The notes under the pieces are model-generated. The model did not search any database. It saw only the letters and a list, made by a program, of their open reading frames with translations, and was not told the origin of the DNA. This document shows, piece by piece, positions 37,598-49,378 of a DNA stretch of 64,000 nucleotides; the stretch's first letter is position 1; each line of letters starts with the position of its first letter. Origin of the DNA: Anagrus nilaparvatae (Eukaryota > Arthropoda > Insecta > Hymenoptera > Mymaridae); assembly GCA_022575985.1 (NCBI GenBank), contig JAKSXM010000288.1:3623501-3687500 (forward strand), written 5' to 3'. A program made the position numbers and the translations under genes.

Positions 37598-40500
37598 TTA
37601 ATATTTCTTCATATCCCTAAGATATCTTGCTTCTAACCATTCGAATTCACTGTAGTTTACTGAAAACAAATATTAGTTGTTATTTTCACCTAAACCAAAC
37701 AAATAATTTGGATTACTAAAAAAAAAGTTTTGTCTTCTTCATTAGGTATTCATTCTTTAATTTTTTTTTTACAATTAGTATTGAAAAATTTTTATTTAAT
37801 CAGTAAATTTTTTTTTTTAATAATCCATAATTATAATGTATACGAAATAACTTTAGGACTTACAAATCTGCTTAACGATAATCAGTGGATCTTGGCAATT
37901 ATTTTCAATTTTTTCTAAAATATTTTTTATTAATTCACTAGAATTTTCCATGAATTCATCAGACATTTTTTCGTATAAATTATAAGAGTCATCCCAGATA
38001 TATAACAGTCTTTTATTTTCAAAACTTTTTTGCAGTCTTCGAAGCATCTAAATTAAAAAATGTATTGAATAATTATAAAAATTTAACCTAAAGTAAATAA
38101 TAGTATATTTTTATCCTAGGCCGCAAAAATAAAGGATGGCAAACGTGATCTGGGACATTCTTTTTTTATGGCCGAGGGCAAAACATTATTTTTTCTTTTT
38201 AGCTAGCCACTGACGAAAAAAATCGCATACGACCCTTGTCCATAAGTAAAGAATGACCCAAAAGTGCGATTCGGACCATTTTTTACTTTTATAGACACGG
38301 GATCGTAATATACTATTTTTTGTCAGAGGCAAGAAATAGCTATTTATTAAACAAGGGATAAAATATTGGTTTCGGTTTTGCATAGGGTTGTATGTTGCAC
38401 AGACAGCATGCAAAAGTTGAATCCTATATTTTGTCCCGTGTTCTAAAACATAGTTTTACGCATATAATGGGCAAAAAAGCCGTCTCCCTAGGGCAGAAAA
38501 TTGGCTTTTTTGCCCTAGATATGTAAACACGTATTTTTGAGTCACGCTGCAGCTAGGAAATAAATACGTACTTTCTGGTCGCATTTTTTACTCACATGTA
38601 TAAATAGTAATGGCTGTGGTAAGCGGAAAAATGAATCAGAATCACCACTGTTGAATTTGTCATTAATTTCACGTTGAAATAAATTTTCAATGCAATAGCT
38701 AGTTAAAGTTTCATCCCAACCAAGTGTGCTTCGAAATTTCTAAATAATTATTTTTTTTTAATAAAGCAATTTAAGAAATAATATTTATTACCAATTTATT
38801 ATATTACCTTCATTATTCTAATAATTGGTTTTAATCTCGATGCTTTTAGAGTTTTCAAATTTTTTTTTTCTCGTGGATAAAAGCTTAATCTCCATAATTG
38901 ATTGAATGAAGGGTCGCTTTGTTTTAAAATTTTTGGTACAACTTGGAACATCTGAGACTTTGAAAATTTAAAATATAACAATATTATTTCAAAATTAATG
39001 AAAAAAAATTAATGAATTTTTAATCTCTACTTACTTCTTCTCTTTGTAGCCGATAGCCTTTCAATGGAATATTATGAAATTCAAAACCAGGACATAAATC
39101 AAAACTTATTCCATTTTCATCAAGATATTTATTGCTTTTGTCTCTAATTTTAAAAGTGAATGCAGGTCCATTTTGTTTAAAACCCTCCAACTAAAAGACA
39201 GAATATATTTTATACTAATTATAGCAATTTCAATGATTCAAAAACTAAAATATCTTTTGTTATTCAAGCCATTTGAATATTTTTTAATGAAAGTATCAAT
39301 ATTTTGGGCTAAAAATGTCACCCAGTATGTATCTGCGCTTTTAATTTCTGAAATCCGTTTTTATATATTATGCATAGCCCCTATAGTACAGTCGTGAAAG
39401 AATTCAAATTGGTAAAATTCTAAATCAAAAGTTTTATTGTTGCATTATTTTCTTGGATTGATGTATAAGTATATTTCAGCATTTTCCTCACTTTGCGTTT
39501 TCCGATTGACCATAAATTTGTGGCCAAAACTTAAAAAATTTTATTTTTTTTTTCAATTACTCGTAAACGGTTTAAAATACGAAGATTTAACAAGAGAGCA
39601 TTTTTGTTGGCCATAAAATTTTACAAAAAAAGGTCCTTATGATTTTTTTCGCAAAATTAATATTTATTATTAAAAAAACGCATTGAAAATGAGTCGCGCC
39701 TGGTATATACATAAATAAACAACGCACGCGAGAGTGCACGTTCGGCTAAAAATTAGCCTAATTCAATATATGTAAGCATTATACCAAAAAAAAATTGTTT
39801 TAGATGAAATTTTAAGTATAAAATAATATGTACTGAAAATTAAAAAAAAAAAAAAATAATTTTTTTATACTAGTCAAGGCGCCAGCAATGTTAAATGCAT
39901 CCAAAAATTTTTTCAGCACTAGAATGGATGCACCTCATTGAAACTTATGTATTTTTGGTCGCTGAAACCGATTTTGAAGGTTTCATCCATTTTCGGATGG
40001 CCAGTTTTGAGTACTGGACGCTATATACTAAAAAATCGGCGAAAAATTAGCAAGATTGGTAATATCTTGAAAACAATAGCTAATTGAGCCTATTTTGGGT
40101 ACCCCAATAAGGTTTTCGGGGTCGGTGATCACGATTCCGAGGTCAGATTTTTAATTTTCAAAATAGCGGGCTAAAAATGACGGATTCGTAACCTCAAAAT
40201 CGACAATAAATGCTATTTTAAGCATTTAAACGTATTACATTTTAAGTTTTTGGGGTCGGTGATCACGATTCTGAGGTTTAAATGCTTAAAATAGTTCTTA
40301 TTGTCGATTTTGGGGTTAGGAATCCGCCATTTTTAGCCCGCCATTTTGAAAATTAAAAATCTGACCTCGGAATCGTGATCACCGACCCCAAAAACTTAAA
40401 ATGTAGCACATTTTAATGCTTAAAATAGCATTTATTATCGATTTTGAGGTTAGGAATCCGCCATTTTTAGCCTGTTATTTTGAAAATTAAAAATATGACC

Positions 40501-43500
40501 TCAGAATTTTTATAACTGGTCCGAAAAACTTATTAGACAACGTAAATATGCTTAAAACAGCATAAATCGCCGTTTGTGAGGTTAGAAACACGCCATTTTG
40601 AGTCCGCCATTTTGTTTTTTATAAATCTGTCTTCAAAATTCTGATCAGTGACCCCGAAAACCTTATTGGGGTACCCAAAATAGGCTCAATTAGCTATTGT
40701 TTTCAAGATATTACCAATCTTGCTAATTTTTCGCCGATTTTTTATTATATAGCGTCCATTACTCAAAACTGGCCATTCGAAAATGGATGAAACCTTCAAA
40801 ATGGGTTTCAGCGACCAAAAATACATAAGTTTCAATGAGGTGCATCCATTCTAGTGCTGAAAAAATTTTTGGATGCATTTAACATTGCTGGCGCCTTGAC
40901 TATACCCTAAAACCCAAAATTTTATGGCTACCACTACTGTAGTACTAGGAAATGTGATATCGCCCCTTAAGTATGGTGTAAATTTATATAATTTTTAGGC
41001 AATTATATATAAACTGATACCGGGTAGGGGAGAAGCGGGTCGGTTGGCAGACGCGAAAAATTTGAATTTCAAATTATATTAACTCTTAAAAAAATCAAGT
41101 TTTTGAGATAATCATTATGTTTAATTAAAGTTTGGACCCTTTTTTTTTACTAACACAGTTATTTTTTTGAAAAGCTTTTTTTATTTAATGGAAAATATTT
41201 GTTAAAAAAAAAATAAGTTTTTCGGTCGGTTGGCGCACCTATCAGGTCAGTTGGCGCACATTAAAATCTTTATGTTTTTATAAAGAAAGTAAATAAAAAC
41301 ATTTAAATTCATCATAAAATTAATCCTTAACACTTTTTTTACATAAAAACATAAATTTTTTTTTGTATTTTTCAAATTATCCACTTCACTCATTTTTTGT
41401 AAACAAACACACAATAACATTACCTTACACTTGGACCCTACATATTTTCACAAAAATTAATGAATCAATGAATTATTTTTATATAATTATCATAATATTA
41501 TATGTAATTTAATAGTTAATAAGTTAATTTTTTTCATGAATTTTAAGAAATATAAACAAAATTATTACACTGTTTTGCAAAACAATTCCTTCAATTCTTG
41601 CGCCAACTAAACCGCCTGGGCTGCGCCAACCAACCCGATTTTACACTTTTTTTTAAATTTTATTTATTGTTTTTTTAAATTAATTATTTAAAAAAATCAC
41701 GACGTACCGTATAGGAGCCGGTTTTCGATCAGAAGTCACTTTCTTATACCTAGCTGTATCTTTATTTGTTGAAAAATATACTTTAAAATTAATATTTGGA
41801 GTTAAATATTGTTGCATTTGATCAGGGAAATCCTATATTTTACTATCCCAATTAAAAAAATGTCAAATTTATTGATGGATAATTTATAATTTACATTTAT
41901 TACAAGTGTGCAAGGTAAGGTAATTTCGATAATGCAAATTCTATTTTTGATAATAGTATCATTTTGATCGAATTAATTTTCGATAATTTGAAAATCGTTA
42001 AAACTAAGTTTAAATCGCGCTCGTTTTAATAGAATTCTTATAGGTATAACTATACCTATTTCTTAACTCCCTTTTCACTTCTTTTTTCTTGTTTTTTTAA
42101 TATAAAATATCTATAATAAGAGTAAAATATAGTAAACAGCAGATGAACTACACACTTGTATAATCATGTATTTTAAACATTTATTTATTAAAATTTGCTT
42201 TTTAATTTTAATTAACGAAAGATAATAGTTGATATAATGTTTTTAAAACTCAAGGAAACAAAATAGGCGCCTTATGTAAGCAACCTGCTGTATATGTTCA
42301 GTTTGCGCGCGACTTTATGAGGGGTTGTTTACCGTTGTTTAATTATTTGTGTATTTAAAAGTAAAAACGACATAAATTTTATGAAAAAAGTGTTGGAATA
42401 TAGTTTTTATATATTTTTAATATTAAAATAAAGGTTTTTTTCATTTCAAAGCGTGTATACGTAATTTTTATTAAAATCAAAGCATTTACGAGCATTTATT
42501 GTGTTATAAACAAAGTGATACATAATTATATAAGTACTTTAAATTGTGTTTATGTGTGTTAGTTTGTTAAATATTCTAGTAATTATTATAAAATATAGTA
42601 TAAATAATGTAATTATGACAAATTTAGTGTATTATTATTAAATAAATATCGTTTAAATTAAAAAAAGTGTAATTAAATTGAAAATATCGAAAATACCCAT
42701 ACGTGTAAAAAAGTTCGGATTCGATTATCGATATACCTATTTAAAATAAATTTGCAATAAATAAGTGAATATAACCCTTTCCCTTCATTTATTAAAGCAT
42801 CAAAACGTAATTAAAAGCATTTTTAGTATTCGGCATAGAGTAGGTATCCCTAAAACTCGATTTTAATAACACACGAGATTTGGTGAAAACGATGAGAAAA
42901 ATCTCCTAAGGTTGTACAAGAGAGCATTTTTCTTATTTTTTTTATTAATTTAAGTTGTTTTTTAATATCGGTAACGTAGAAATTAGTTCCTTAGGGTTTG
43001 TCGTTTCATAAGAAAATTCGGTTTTAGATAAATTATGCATGCTTTTTAATATAAAAGCTAATTTGTGTGTATTTGATCGAAAGCCAATACGTTCGAAAAC
43101 TGGCTCCTATACGGTATTTTTAAATTAAAGCGTTTATAATTTGGTAATTAACTAAATAAAACCTTTTAAAGATATTTTTCATTCATAAATCCTTAAGTTT
43201 TTGATCCCACATACAAACACAAAAACACATCATATTTTTAATTACTGAATTTATAAAAATTATGCAACTTAATTAAATTTTTTTGTTGTTAACTTAGATA
43301 ATAATGTTAATACCTTTAATTTGCAACAAAAATTTTATGAAAAAAATAACCCTGTTTTAAGGAATAAGGGTGCGCCAAACGACCCGCTGCGCCAACCAAC
43401 CCGCTTCTCCCCTACACATAAAATACCTCAAGGCCTAAAAAACCCAATATGGGACTGTCAAAAGTACAAAAAAATTAATGGATACCAATTTATTATCGTC

Positions 43501-44532
43501 AACTCCTTGAATGGGGTAGGGGGTAGATTTACAACATAAAAAAAGAAAAAATGAATATTTTAGGCTAAAATCGTCATACAATATATATTTTTGCCTTTTA
43601 TTTCATTTATAAAGTCTGTTTTTACATACAACCTCTAGAAAATAAGATATCATTCCCTAAATTCGTATCGAAAAAAAATATAATCATCCAAAATTCACCA
43701 AATTGATTTTTTCATAAAAAATAATCAAAGTTCTTGAATTTGTTAAGTGGGCGTTAATAGGTTAAGTTAAATTTTGATGGGAAATATATATATATATATT
43801 TTACCTGTATTGAGCGAAATTTCTTTTTTTTACATGGATGAAAATTTTCACAAGCCTTTAATAGGACTCTATGCATCCAATCATGAAATTTCTGTTGGTC
43901 TAAATATCCATTTTCATCTACCCAGTTATTCAAAGTTTTGCTATAAAAATACATTTAAAAATGAACAATGATTAATCGAAATAGATTTATTAAAAAAAAG
44001 TACCTATGTTTTTTCCATAACGGCAAATCTAAAATATTTGGATTAGTTTTTGTTTTTACAAAACCATTTTTATGTTGAGTTTCAAACTACAAAAAAAAAT
44101 TTCACGGTTTTATGATTCTGTAGTAAATAAATATCATGTAATTTAGTAATTTTACCTCTAAAGTTTTATAATCTAGGGGTAATTTAAAAATAAGCACCAA
44201 ATCATATTCATCTGGCTTTTCTATTTTAGTACCCTTAAAAAAACTCCCAGCATAAGATACATGTTGGAACATATCCACAAATAAAGGATTCTGTTTTTTC
44301 ATGGTCAGTATCAACTTTTCAATGACCTTTAAAATTTTTTCAATTAAACCAAAAACAATGACTTTTAAATATTTTCAAATTTTTAATATTTTTTTTGTAA
44401 ATAAAAATAACTTACTTGATATAGTATAGTATTATATACTTTTATTTCTTGTTTTTTTAAACTAACGAACATTTTATGCAACAAACTAAAACTGCTTTCA
44501 TTTCTTAAGCTTTGCTTCTTTTTATGAGGCAT
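37598..44532 (-). CDS. cGAS-like / Mab-21 family nucleotidyltransferase (candidate cGLR)
   Basis: Nine exons by splice signal and phase: 44416-44532, 44156-44326, 44004-44086, 43805-43940, 39035-39190, 38808-38951, 38596-38739, 37864-38047, 37598-37659. The total is 1197 nt (398 aa). The nucleotidyltransferase motif is GSFFKG (G66-S67) followed by PDEYDLVLIF, giving metal ligands E79 and D81. The third acidic ligand is D200 in ISFDLCPGFEF. GFVKTK, YLDQQKFHDWMHRVL, WRLSF and the helical C-terminal half (LKPIIRIMK, SYCIENLF) are arranged as in Mab-21/cGAS-like proteins. The vertebrate cGAS zinc-thumb Cys/His cluster is absent, as in insect cGLRs. In insects such proteins make cyclic dinucleotides that activate STING; that role here is inference. 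If the GTAAGT in exon 8 is not used, translation stops at 37853. Confidence 0.85.
38115..38300. repeat. Dispersed hairpin repeat, copy D (rearranged pair) in a cGLR intron
   Basis: The plus-oriented half reads AATAAAGGATGGCAAACGTG ... GATCTGGGACATTC followed by TTTATGGCCGAGGGC. Next to it is a minus-oriented part with GACCCTTGTCCATAAGTAAA and AAGTGCGATTCGGACCATT. The loop of the first hairpin is deleted. Confidence 0.6.
39871..40902. mobile_element. 1.03-kb palindromic TIR element inside the cGLR intron
   Basis: Near-perfect inverted ends TAGTCAAGGCGCCAGC...GCTGGCGCCTTGACTA, pairing for about 270 bp inward through GGATGCACCTCATTGAAAC and TTGAGCCTATTTTGGGTACC. Both sides are flanked by TAC, a possible 3-bp target duplication. 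The interior repeats the block GGGGTCGGTGATCACGATTC three times in alternating orientation, linked to TTAGGAATCCGCCATTTTT and TTTTGAAAATTAAAAAT. There is no transposase ORF, so this is a non-autonomous fold-back. Confidence 0.85.
41024..43415. mobile_element. 2.4-kb TIR element carrying a nested element
   Basis: The left end GTAGGGGAGAAGCGGGTC is mirrored on the right by AACCCGCTTCTCCCCTAC. The sub-terminal sequence contains repeated GGTCGGTTGGC/GCGCCAAC words on both sides. Without the nested insertion at 41707-43114 the element would be about 1 kb. It has no ORF. It lies wholly in the cGLR intron between exons 4 and 5. Confidence 0.8.
41707..43114. mobile_element. 1.4-kb nested TIR element (CCGTATAGGAGCC family), TA target duplication
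   Basis: Inverted ends CCGTATAGGAGCCGGTTTTC and, on the right, GAAAACTGGCTCCTATACGG are flanked by TA on each side, as in Tc1/mariner insertions. No intact transposase ORF. A second copy in the opposite orientation occupies 60438 to the right edge. It shares about 300 bp of one end and about 170 bp of the other but has a different interior. Confidence 0.8.
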
Positions 44533-45114
44533 TTTCTGTAATAAAAATTTATATCAATAAGATTCTTTACTTTTCTTTTTTAAATAGTAGATAAAAAAAT
44601 TTGTTTTGGAACTTTTAGGTCAACAATGAAAGGGGCCGAAAACCTGCCTTATTGACCCTCCTCCTTTTTGGATAACTTTTTGTTATCAGTACCACAAAAG
44701 TTAAAATAGACTAAAAAACTAAAATCGTGAAGCTGGATACACTTTCTATATTGAATCACATGAATATAAAATAATTTAAATATCATTTGATGGATTCTTT
44801 GTGAGTTCAGCAAAAAATTCTAGGTTTTGGGTCATTGAAACCGGCTAAAGCATTTTTTTGCCAATCATTCACCTATCCAAAACTTTTACATGGAAAGTAA
44901 TATAACTTACAGTATAGCTATAGCTTTTTCTATATTATATAGAAGGAATTATATATTTAGGCTATACAGAAAAAAAATACCCTGCCAACTAGCTGGCACT
45001 AAGGTTCCTCAAACAATGAGCTTAATACTTCAATATGCCACAGGTGTCACCGATTACAAGCATGCAATCATACACACATTTCTATTAACTTTTAAAAGTT
45101 TTTTTTATTGATCA
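44533..45114. other. cGLR 5' flank
   Basis: A splice acceptor-like TTATTACAG sits 3 nt before the cGLR ATG, so a non-coding 5' exon may lie farther upstream in this region or beyond. Nothing else is coding here. Confidence 0.45.
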
Positions 45115-45194
45115 AAAATTTTGGAAAAAATTTTCATAAAATTAATTATCATATTCGAGATATCTAGTAAAAACCATATTTTCAAATATAAGTA

Positions 45195-45838
45195 CACTCG
45201 GCTCAATTGATGGCTTCCTAAAAATTTTAAACAAATTACACGCTTTAATAAGGTTTGACACTTTTTAAGTACATTTTTTTTTTTTTTATTCTTGAAACAT
45301 GTGTAAATTTTTTAATTTTCATATAAAATAATTTTTTAAGTTTATTTATTGAAAGTAGGCTTAAATGAGAGAGAAAAATTTGCTCATTAAAAGAAAATTT
45401 GATTTTTGAAAATCGATTAAGTATATCTGGAGCTATACAATTAAAAATTATCAAAAGTCATCATTTTACTGTCCATATACAGGTTACCTGAATATATTAT
45501 TTTCTTTTGTTTTACTTTTTTTTTTTAATAGAATATATTTTAAATTATTGTTTTTATATTCGAGAAAAATTTCATTTTGATAATTTTTAATTGCGTATAG
45601 CTCCTGATATACTTGATCGATTTTCAAAAATCAAATTTTCTTTTAATGAGCAAATTTTTCTCTTTCATTCAAGTCTACTTTCAATAAATAAACTTAAAAA
45701 ATTATTTTATATGAAAATTAAAAAATTTACACATGTTTCAAGAATAAAAATAAAAAAAAAATACTTAAAAAGTGTCAAACCTTATTAAAGCGTGTAATTT
45801 GTTTAAAATTTTTAGGAAGCCATCAATTGAGCCGAGTG
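45195..45838. mobile_element. 644-bp fold-back element, mariner-like TA target site
   Basis: The left end CACTCGGCTCAATTGATGGC is mirrored by GCCATCAATTGAGCCGAGTG, flanked by TA on both sides. The arms are nearly 280 bp each, with a short unique centre around 45465-45550. The insertion splits a minisatellite unit (ATAAGTA | CCTTCATAG), so it is younger than the array. Both arms give similar short peptides in opposite orientation, which are repeat artefacts. Confidence 0.85.
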
Positions 45839-46590
45839 TACCTTCATAGAACTAATTGAAGTAATTACACAAAAAAAAAAATATTGCAGTTTAAAAATTT
45901 TTTTTTTTTTTTAATGTTGAAAAAAAAATTTTGAATAAATTCGGTATCAGATACAAAATATTACTATAAACAAACTTTCTAAAACTAGTACCCTCATAGA
46001 AATAAATTAAGTACTACGTCCAAAAAGAAAAAAAAATTTGGTGTTTTTTATATTTTTTTATGACGAAAATTTTGGAACAAAAATTTTCAAAAAATTATAT
46101 ATCAGATTCGAGACATTGAGTAAAAACCATATTTTCAAATACAAGTACCTTCATGGAACTAAATGAAGGAATTACAAAAAAAAAAAAAAAATATTGCAGT
46201 TTTAAAATTTTATTTGTTTTTTTAATTTTGAAAAAAAAATTTTGAAAAAATTCGGAATCAGATACAAAAAATTACTATAAACGAACTTTCTAAAACTAGT
46301 ACTCTCATAGAAATAAATTAGGTACTACGCCCAAAGAGAAAAAAAATTTGGTGTTTTTTGTATTTTTTTGTGACGAAAATTTTGAGAAAAAAATATTTAA
46401 AAAATTAATTATGGGATTCGAGATATCGAGTAAAAATCGTACATTCAAATATAAGTACTTTCATGGAAATAAATGAGGTGTTACATCCAAATTAAAAAAA
46501 AAAAAAGTACCTAGAGCTTTTTTGGTGAAAAAATTTTTGAAAAAAAAAATTAGGTCTTAATTCCGTAATGTTTGTGAAATATCACCGATT

Positions 46591-46592
<2 letters not shown>

Positions 46593-46639
<47 letters not shown>
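46593..46639. repeat. (AC)n microsatellite
   Basis: Pure CA/AC dinucleotide tract inside the terminal module of the minisatellite array. A shorter one occupies the same position of the third copy (about 49347-49375). In the first copy only a vestige is left (CCCACATACACAGAG). Confidence 0.9.
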
Positions 46640-46642
<3 letters not shown>

Positions 46643-48179
46643 TTTTTTTAAAAACTGGTTTTTTAGCTTCCTGAGGTCCCAAAACGTGCTTATATGCCAA
46701 AAAATCAAAAACCGAAATTTGACCCATCACAATGGTTTCTCATTGAGGAACCAATATTGATTCATTTTTATTTTTAAAAAATTGTATACCGGATTTTCTT
46801 CGTAATAAACATTGTATTTGATTAAAAAATCGACAAAAATATTTAGCCGTTCGTCGGTCGGTTCTTTTCTTATATATTTATAATTTTTATGAATTATTAG
46901 ATTATACGTACCTGAAACTGTATAAATGTAGTATGTTGCGTATAATATTTAAATTAATTTTTTTTTAAAATTGTTTTATTTAAAGTTTGCAGAAATATTG
47001 TTGTTTAATCACTATATTAGTACAAGCAGTAGGAACCAAGCTGATTACACTATTTCTGATGCAATAACAGCACACAGATTTCACAATCCGCGGTCCGCGC
47101 TCATGGGTGTTCGTGTGCGTGGCTATTTCTGCGCATGTTCCATTAATTTTGCAAAAACCGCGTAAGTTCAATTTGCGATTAGTTATAAAAACTACAACTT
47201 TAGAATGTACGGATAGGTATTTAAAGACTTCGTATTTTATATTAAAAAGCAAGTTACTATTTATTCAATTTTTAATGTAAGATGTTCAAAATCTAGATAC
47301 GAAGTGAAGCTCGTTGCGTTGATATGGCATCTGGCGATGTTCCCAAAATCCTCCCTTCTTAATCTTTAATAGAAAGTCAAGTGCTTGCAGCTGGGCCGTT
47401 GCCGGAAATTCCCATACTTAGCATTTAGATATAAATTTCATTTAATAATTTCCAGATTTGTTTATAATATAATTTTGTTAGTTAAAATATTCTCATGTAA
47501 CGTTATACTTTTACATTATTTTTATGTTTATGTTTAATAATTATTTTAATACTAAAAGAAAGATAAAAGTCTGGGGTTTAAAAAAACCCGAGTCGATTAA
47601 GTTTTGTATATAAAAATATAATGCCATAATTTTTAAGTTCAAAGGTTTTAAAATACATAGTAGATTTTTTTCAATTAAAAAAATTTTTTAAATACTGAGC
47701 TAACTTTATAATTTTAATTATTTTACGCTCTAAAGGATGTTAAAAAATGATTTCGAGATATTTCTAGGAAAATCGGAAAATGAGAAAAATTGACGAGAAC
47801 TTCAAGTGCGATTTTTTCAAAAAACACAATTTTTTCTTCTTTTATTGTTCTTCAAATTTTTGTTTTCAAGGGAAATGGTCTTTAGGAAAATTTTAGGAGA
47901 GGGAAAAACCTTGACCATGGTGCTTATTATAAAACAATTTATTTACATAAAAAAAATAATTATAAATAATTAAAGGGGTGTTTTTTGCAACTTTTGCTCT
48001 AGCCCTCCAAGATTTGGTCTAATAATGGTTTTTGAGGTCGCTGATCACAAATATTGAAGTTATAACTATGAAAAATTACCCCTTCATCCTTAAATTAGCC
48101 AAAACTACCCCTGAAAGGGGTGTTTTCTCTAGCTTTCGCTCTAGTAGACCAAATTGCATGTTCTTAGAGTAAATACAAC

Positions 48180-48397
48180 GGGCGCCAGTCAAAACTCAGA
48201 ACTGCTGTTTAGCAAAATCAGCACCAGATAAAATTTCGAAATACACAAAGAAGTTTTCAGCATAAAAAGCACCTAATTATTTTTAAAGTTAATATTCAAT
48301 TATTCAGTTTTTTCTTAACATTCATTATTCTTTAAAAAAATTGATCTAAAAGGTGCCGATTCTTCCAAAAAGCAGTTCTGAGTTTTGACTGGCACCC
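48180..48397. mobile_element. 218-bp hAT-like MITE with 8-bp target duplication
   Basis: Ends GGGCGCCAGTCAAAACTCAG and CTGAGTTTTGACTGGCACCC are inverted copies of at least 26 bp. The flanks AATACAAC (48172-48179) and AATACAGC (48398-48405) match at 7 of 8 positions, the duplication length of hAT transposons. It is inserted in another repeat containing ACCAAATCTGTTGG and TCGCTGATCAC words. Confidence 0.85.
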
Positions 48398-49109
48398 AAT
48401 ACAGCGAAAATGCCCTTTTTAGAGGTAGTTTTGGCTGACTTAAGGGTCAAGCCCCAATTTCTCATAGAAAAAACCCCGATTTTCGTGTTCAGTAACCCAA
48501 AAAACCTATAGTAGACCAAATCTGTTGGTGGCCACAAACAATAGAACCCCGCCCCCGTGATTTGACTGGAGTAATAATTCCGGCAGCATATGTCCGATTT
48601 GGTTCAAAATTTAATTAATTCATCTTTGACTCGGACCTAACTTATATATAAATTTTGAATCTTATCGGAAATTACTGGGACCTTATCGAGCGCAAACAGA
48701 AATGACATTTTTTTCGCGGGTATAAACTGTCCTTAATTTTTTTTTTTTTTTTTGAAATAAAATACATAAATTTAAAAACTGTTAAATATTTAAAAAAATA
48801 AAAAAATAACATATCTTATTTTATCATGTACGTTTTATATCATATATTTGATATTTGATATTTTATGCTTTTAACGCTGTTATATCGGTATATCGGCTAT
48901 CATTTCGGTAGCATATGGAAATATGCTAATATTGGAAGATTTTGGGAAGATTTGACCCAAAGTCTAATCATTTAATCTTTGACTCGGTATTAACTTATAT
49001 ATATAAATTTTGAACCTTATCGATCGTAAACCAAAGCGACATTTTGTCGCGGGACATTTTTCTAACTAAAAAAAAAAATATTGCAGTTTTTTTAATTTTT
49101 TTGTTTTTT

Positions 49110-49342
49110 TAGTTTTGAGAAAAAAATTTTGTGTTTTTTGTATTTATTTGTGATGAAAATTTTGAAAAAAAAATTTTCAAAAAATTAATTATCAGATTCG
49201 AGGTATCGAGTAAAAATCGTACTTTCAAATATAAGTACTTTCAAATAAATAAAAAAAAAAAGTAGTTTGACATTTTTTAATAAAAAAAATTTTGAAAAAA
49301 AAATTAGTTATTAATTCAATAACGCTTGTGAAATTTCACCGG

Positions 49343-49378
<36 letters not shown>

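Larger units (their letters stand above)
45115..46752. repeat. Degenerate ~155-bp minisatellite with end module (copy 2)
   Basis: Same unit as at 35985: GAGATATCGAGTAAAAA, ATAAGTACTTTCATGG, TTAGGTACTACGCCCAAA. It is interrupted by the fold-back at 45195-45838. It ends in the same module, ATCACCGATTACATACAC, an expanded (AC)n run at about 46593-46639, then AAAACTGGTTTTTTAGCTTC and CTGAGGTCCCAAAACGTG, finishing in GAGGAACC. Confidence 0.75.

Noticed and set aside
45245..45788. Two nearly identical ~65-aa frames on opposite strands
   Set aside because: They are the two arms of the fold-back element at 45195-45838, not a duplicated gene.
46970..47252. Overlapping plus and minus frames in a GC-richer patch
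   Set aside because: No domain, no splice signals fitting cGLR or another gene; could be a non-coding first exon or promoter but nothing supports it.
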